In this document: positions 63,624 through 64,000 of the stretch, piece by piece
Position numbering within the stretch: the first letter of the stretch is position 1
Layout: the number at the start of each line of letters is the position of its first letter
NCBI RefSeq assembly: GCF_018139145.2
Contig: NC_059500.1
Location: forward strand, 58,929,607-58,993,606
Length of the DNA: 64,000 bases
Reading direction: 5' to 3'
From: Gymnogyps californianus
Lineage: Eukaryota; Chordata; Aves; Accipitriformes; Cathartidae
Program-made: the position numbers and the translations under genes
Notes under the pieces: generated by a model
What the model was told of the DNA's origin: nothing
Database searches by the model: none
The model's input: the letters and a program-made list of their open reading frames with translations, nothing else

Positions 63624-64000
63624 TATAGAATAGAACAGAAGAGAATATTTTCAGTTGGAAGGGACCTACAATGATCATCTAGTCCACCTGCCTGACCAAT
63701 TCAGGGCTGACCAAAAGTTAAAGCATGTTATTAAGGGCATTGTCCCAATGCCTCCTAAACACTGACAGGCTTGGGGCACCAACCACCTCTCTAGGAAGCC
63801 TGTTCCAGTGTTTGACCACCCTCCCGGTGAAGAAATGCTTCCTCATGTCCAGACTAAACCTCCCCTGGTGCAGCTTTGAACCATTCCCACATGTCTTATC
63901 ACTGGATCCCAGGGAGAAGAGCTCAGCACCTCCCTCTCCACTTCCCCTCCCCAGGAGGCTGTAGAGAGCAGTCATATGCCAGTCATTTGCTAGGATCTGG
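63624..64000 (-). mobile_element. CR1 LINE 3' end, continues past the window
   Basis: The minus strand carries a CR1 3' terminus. The ORF2 C-terminus includes SSDKTCGNGSKLHQGRFSLD and KHWNRLPREVVGAPSLSVF, followed by the 3' UTR with GGTCCCTTCCAACTG-type wording and a decayed ATTCTATT tail. The frame is open over the visible 85 codons. It lies antisense to SCAMP1 in intron 4, and its 5' part lies beyond the right edge. Confidence 0.92.

Larger units (their letters stand above)
34230..64000 (+). other. SCAMP1: SCAMP1 gene, 5' part (exons 1-4, incomplete at right edge)
   Basis: SCAMP1 is a four-transmembrane protein of post-Golgi, recycling and secretory vesicle membranes, involved in endocytosis and vesicle trafficking. 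The window contains its promoter and four coding exons encoding 115 full codons of the cytoplasmic N-terminal domain, out of about 338 residues in the human protein. The identification rests on near-identity of every exon to the known vertebrate SCAMP1 N-terminus, in order, with canonical GT-AG borders. Introns are 13.1 kb, 14.6 kb and 272 bases, then at least 1.2 kb. The conserved transmembrane core and C-terminal tail lie beyond the window. The transcription start is approximate. In mammals the upstream neighbour is AP3B1 in divergent orientation, but none of its exons is seen here. Confidence 0.95.

Overview
The window is bird nuclear DNA. The evidence is 5'-truncated CR1 LINEs with the avian type of 3' end, several avian endogenous-retrovirus solo LTRs, and four coding exons that read as the 5' part of SCAMP1 (secretory carrier membrane protein 1). 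The LTR families are of the kind common in neoavian birds, but the species cannot be fixed from the sequence. There is no prokaryotic-style gene organisation. Nearly all ORFs outside SCAMP1 look like chance reading frames in AT-rich noncoding DNA or remnants of transposable elements.

Layout. Bases 1-33,200 are AT-rich intergenic DNA with no recognisable coding exon. This stretch holds three LTR elements (about 7.6-8.3 kb, 19.7-20.1 kb and 25.8-26.3 kb), some simple repeats and a few GC-richer patches of unknown origin. Bases 33,640-34,800 form a CpG island with adjacent ETS-type and YY1-type sites; this is the SCAMP1 promoter and first exon. The rest of the window is SCAMP1 on the + strand: exon 1 (34,424-34,480 coding), a 13.1-kb intron 1 with one LTR in the gene's sense orientation, exon 2 (47,608-47,685), a 14.6-kb intron 2 rich in transposons, exon 3 (62,294-62,392), a 272-base intron 3, exon 4 (62,665-62,776), and the start of intron 4. 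The gene continues past the right edge; the four-transmembrane core and C-terminus are not present.

The coding part covers 115 complete codons of the cytoplasmic N-terminus: three NPF motifs, which in this family bind EH-domain endocytic adaptors, a proline-rich linker, and a charged amphipathic helix. Exons 1-3 are all multiples of three with phase-0 boundaries.

The most notable structural observations are about mobile DNA. A tRNA-Ile-like sequence is inserted, with a 5-base duplication, just upstream of the TATA-like box of one LTR and is absent from its sister copy. A solo LTR with a 4-base target duplication interrupts the 3' tail of a CR1 element. An irregular tandem-repeat cluster of unknown family lies in intron 2 at 58.4-59.5 kb. 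I found no convincing new multi-gene system; this is mostly an ordinary vertebrate locus.
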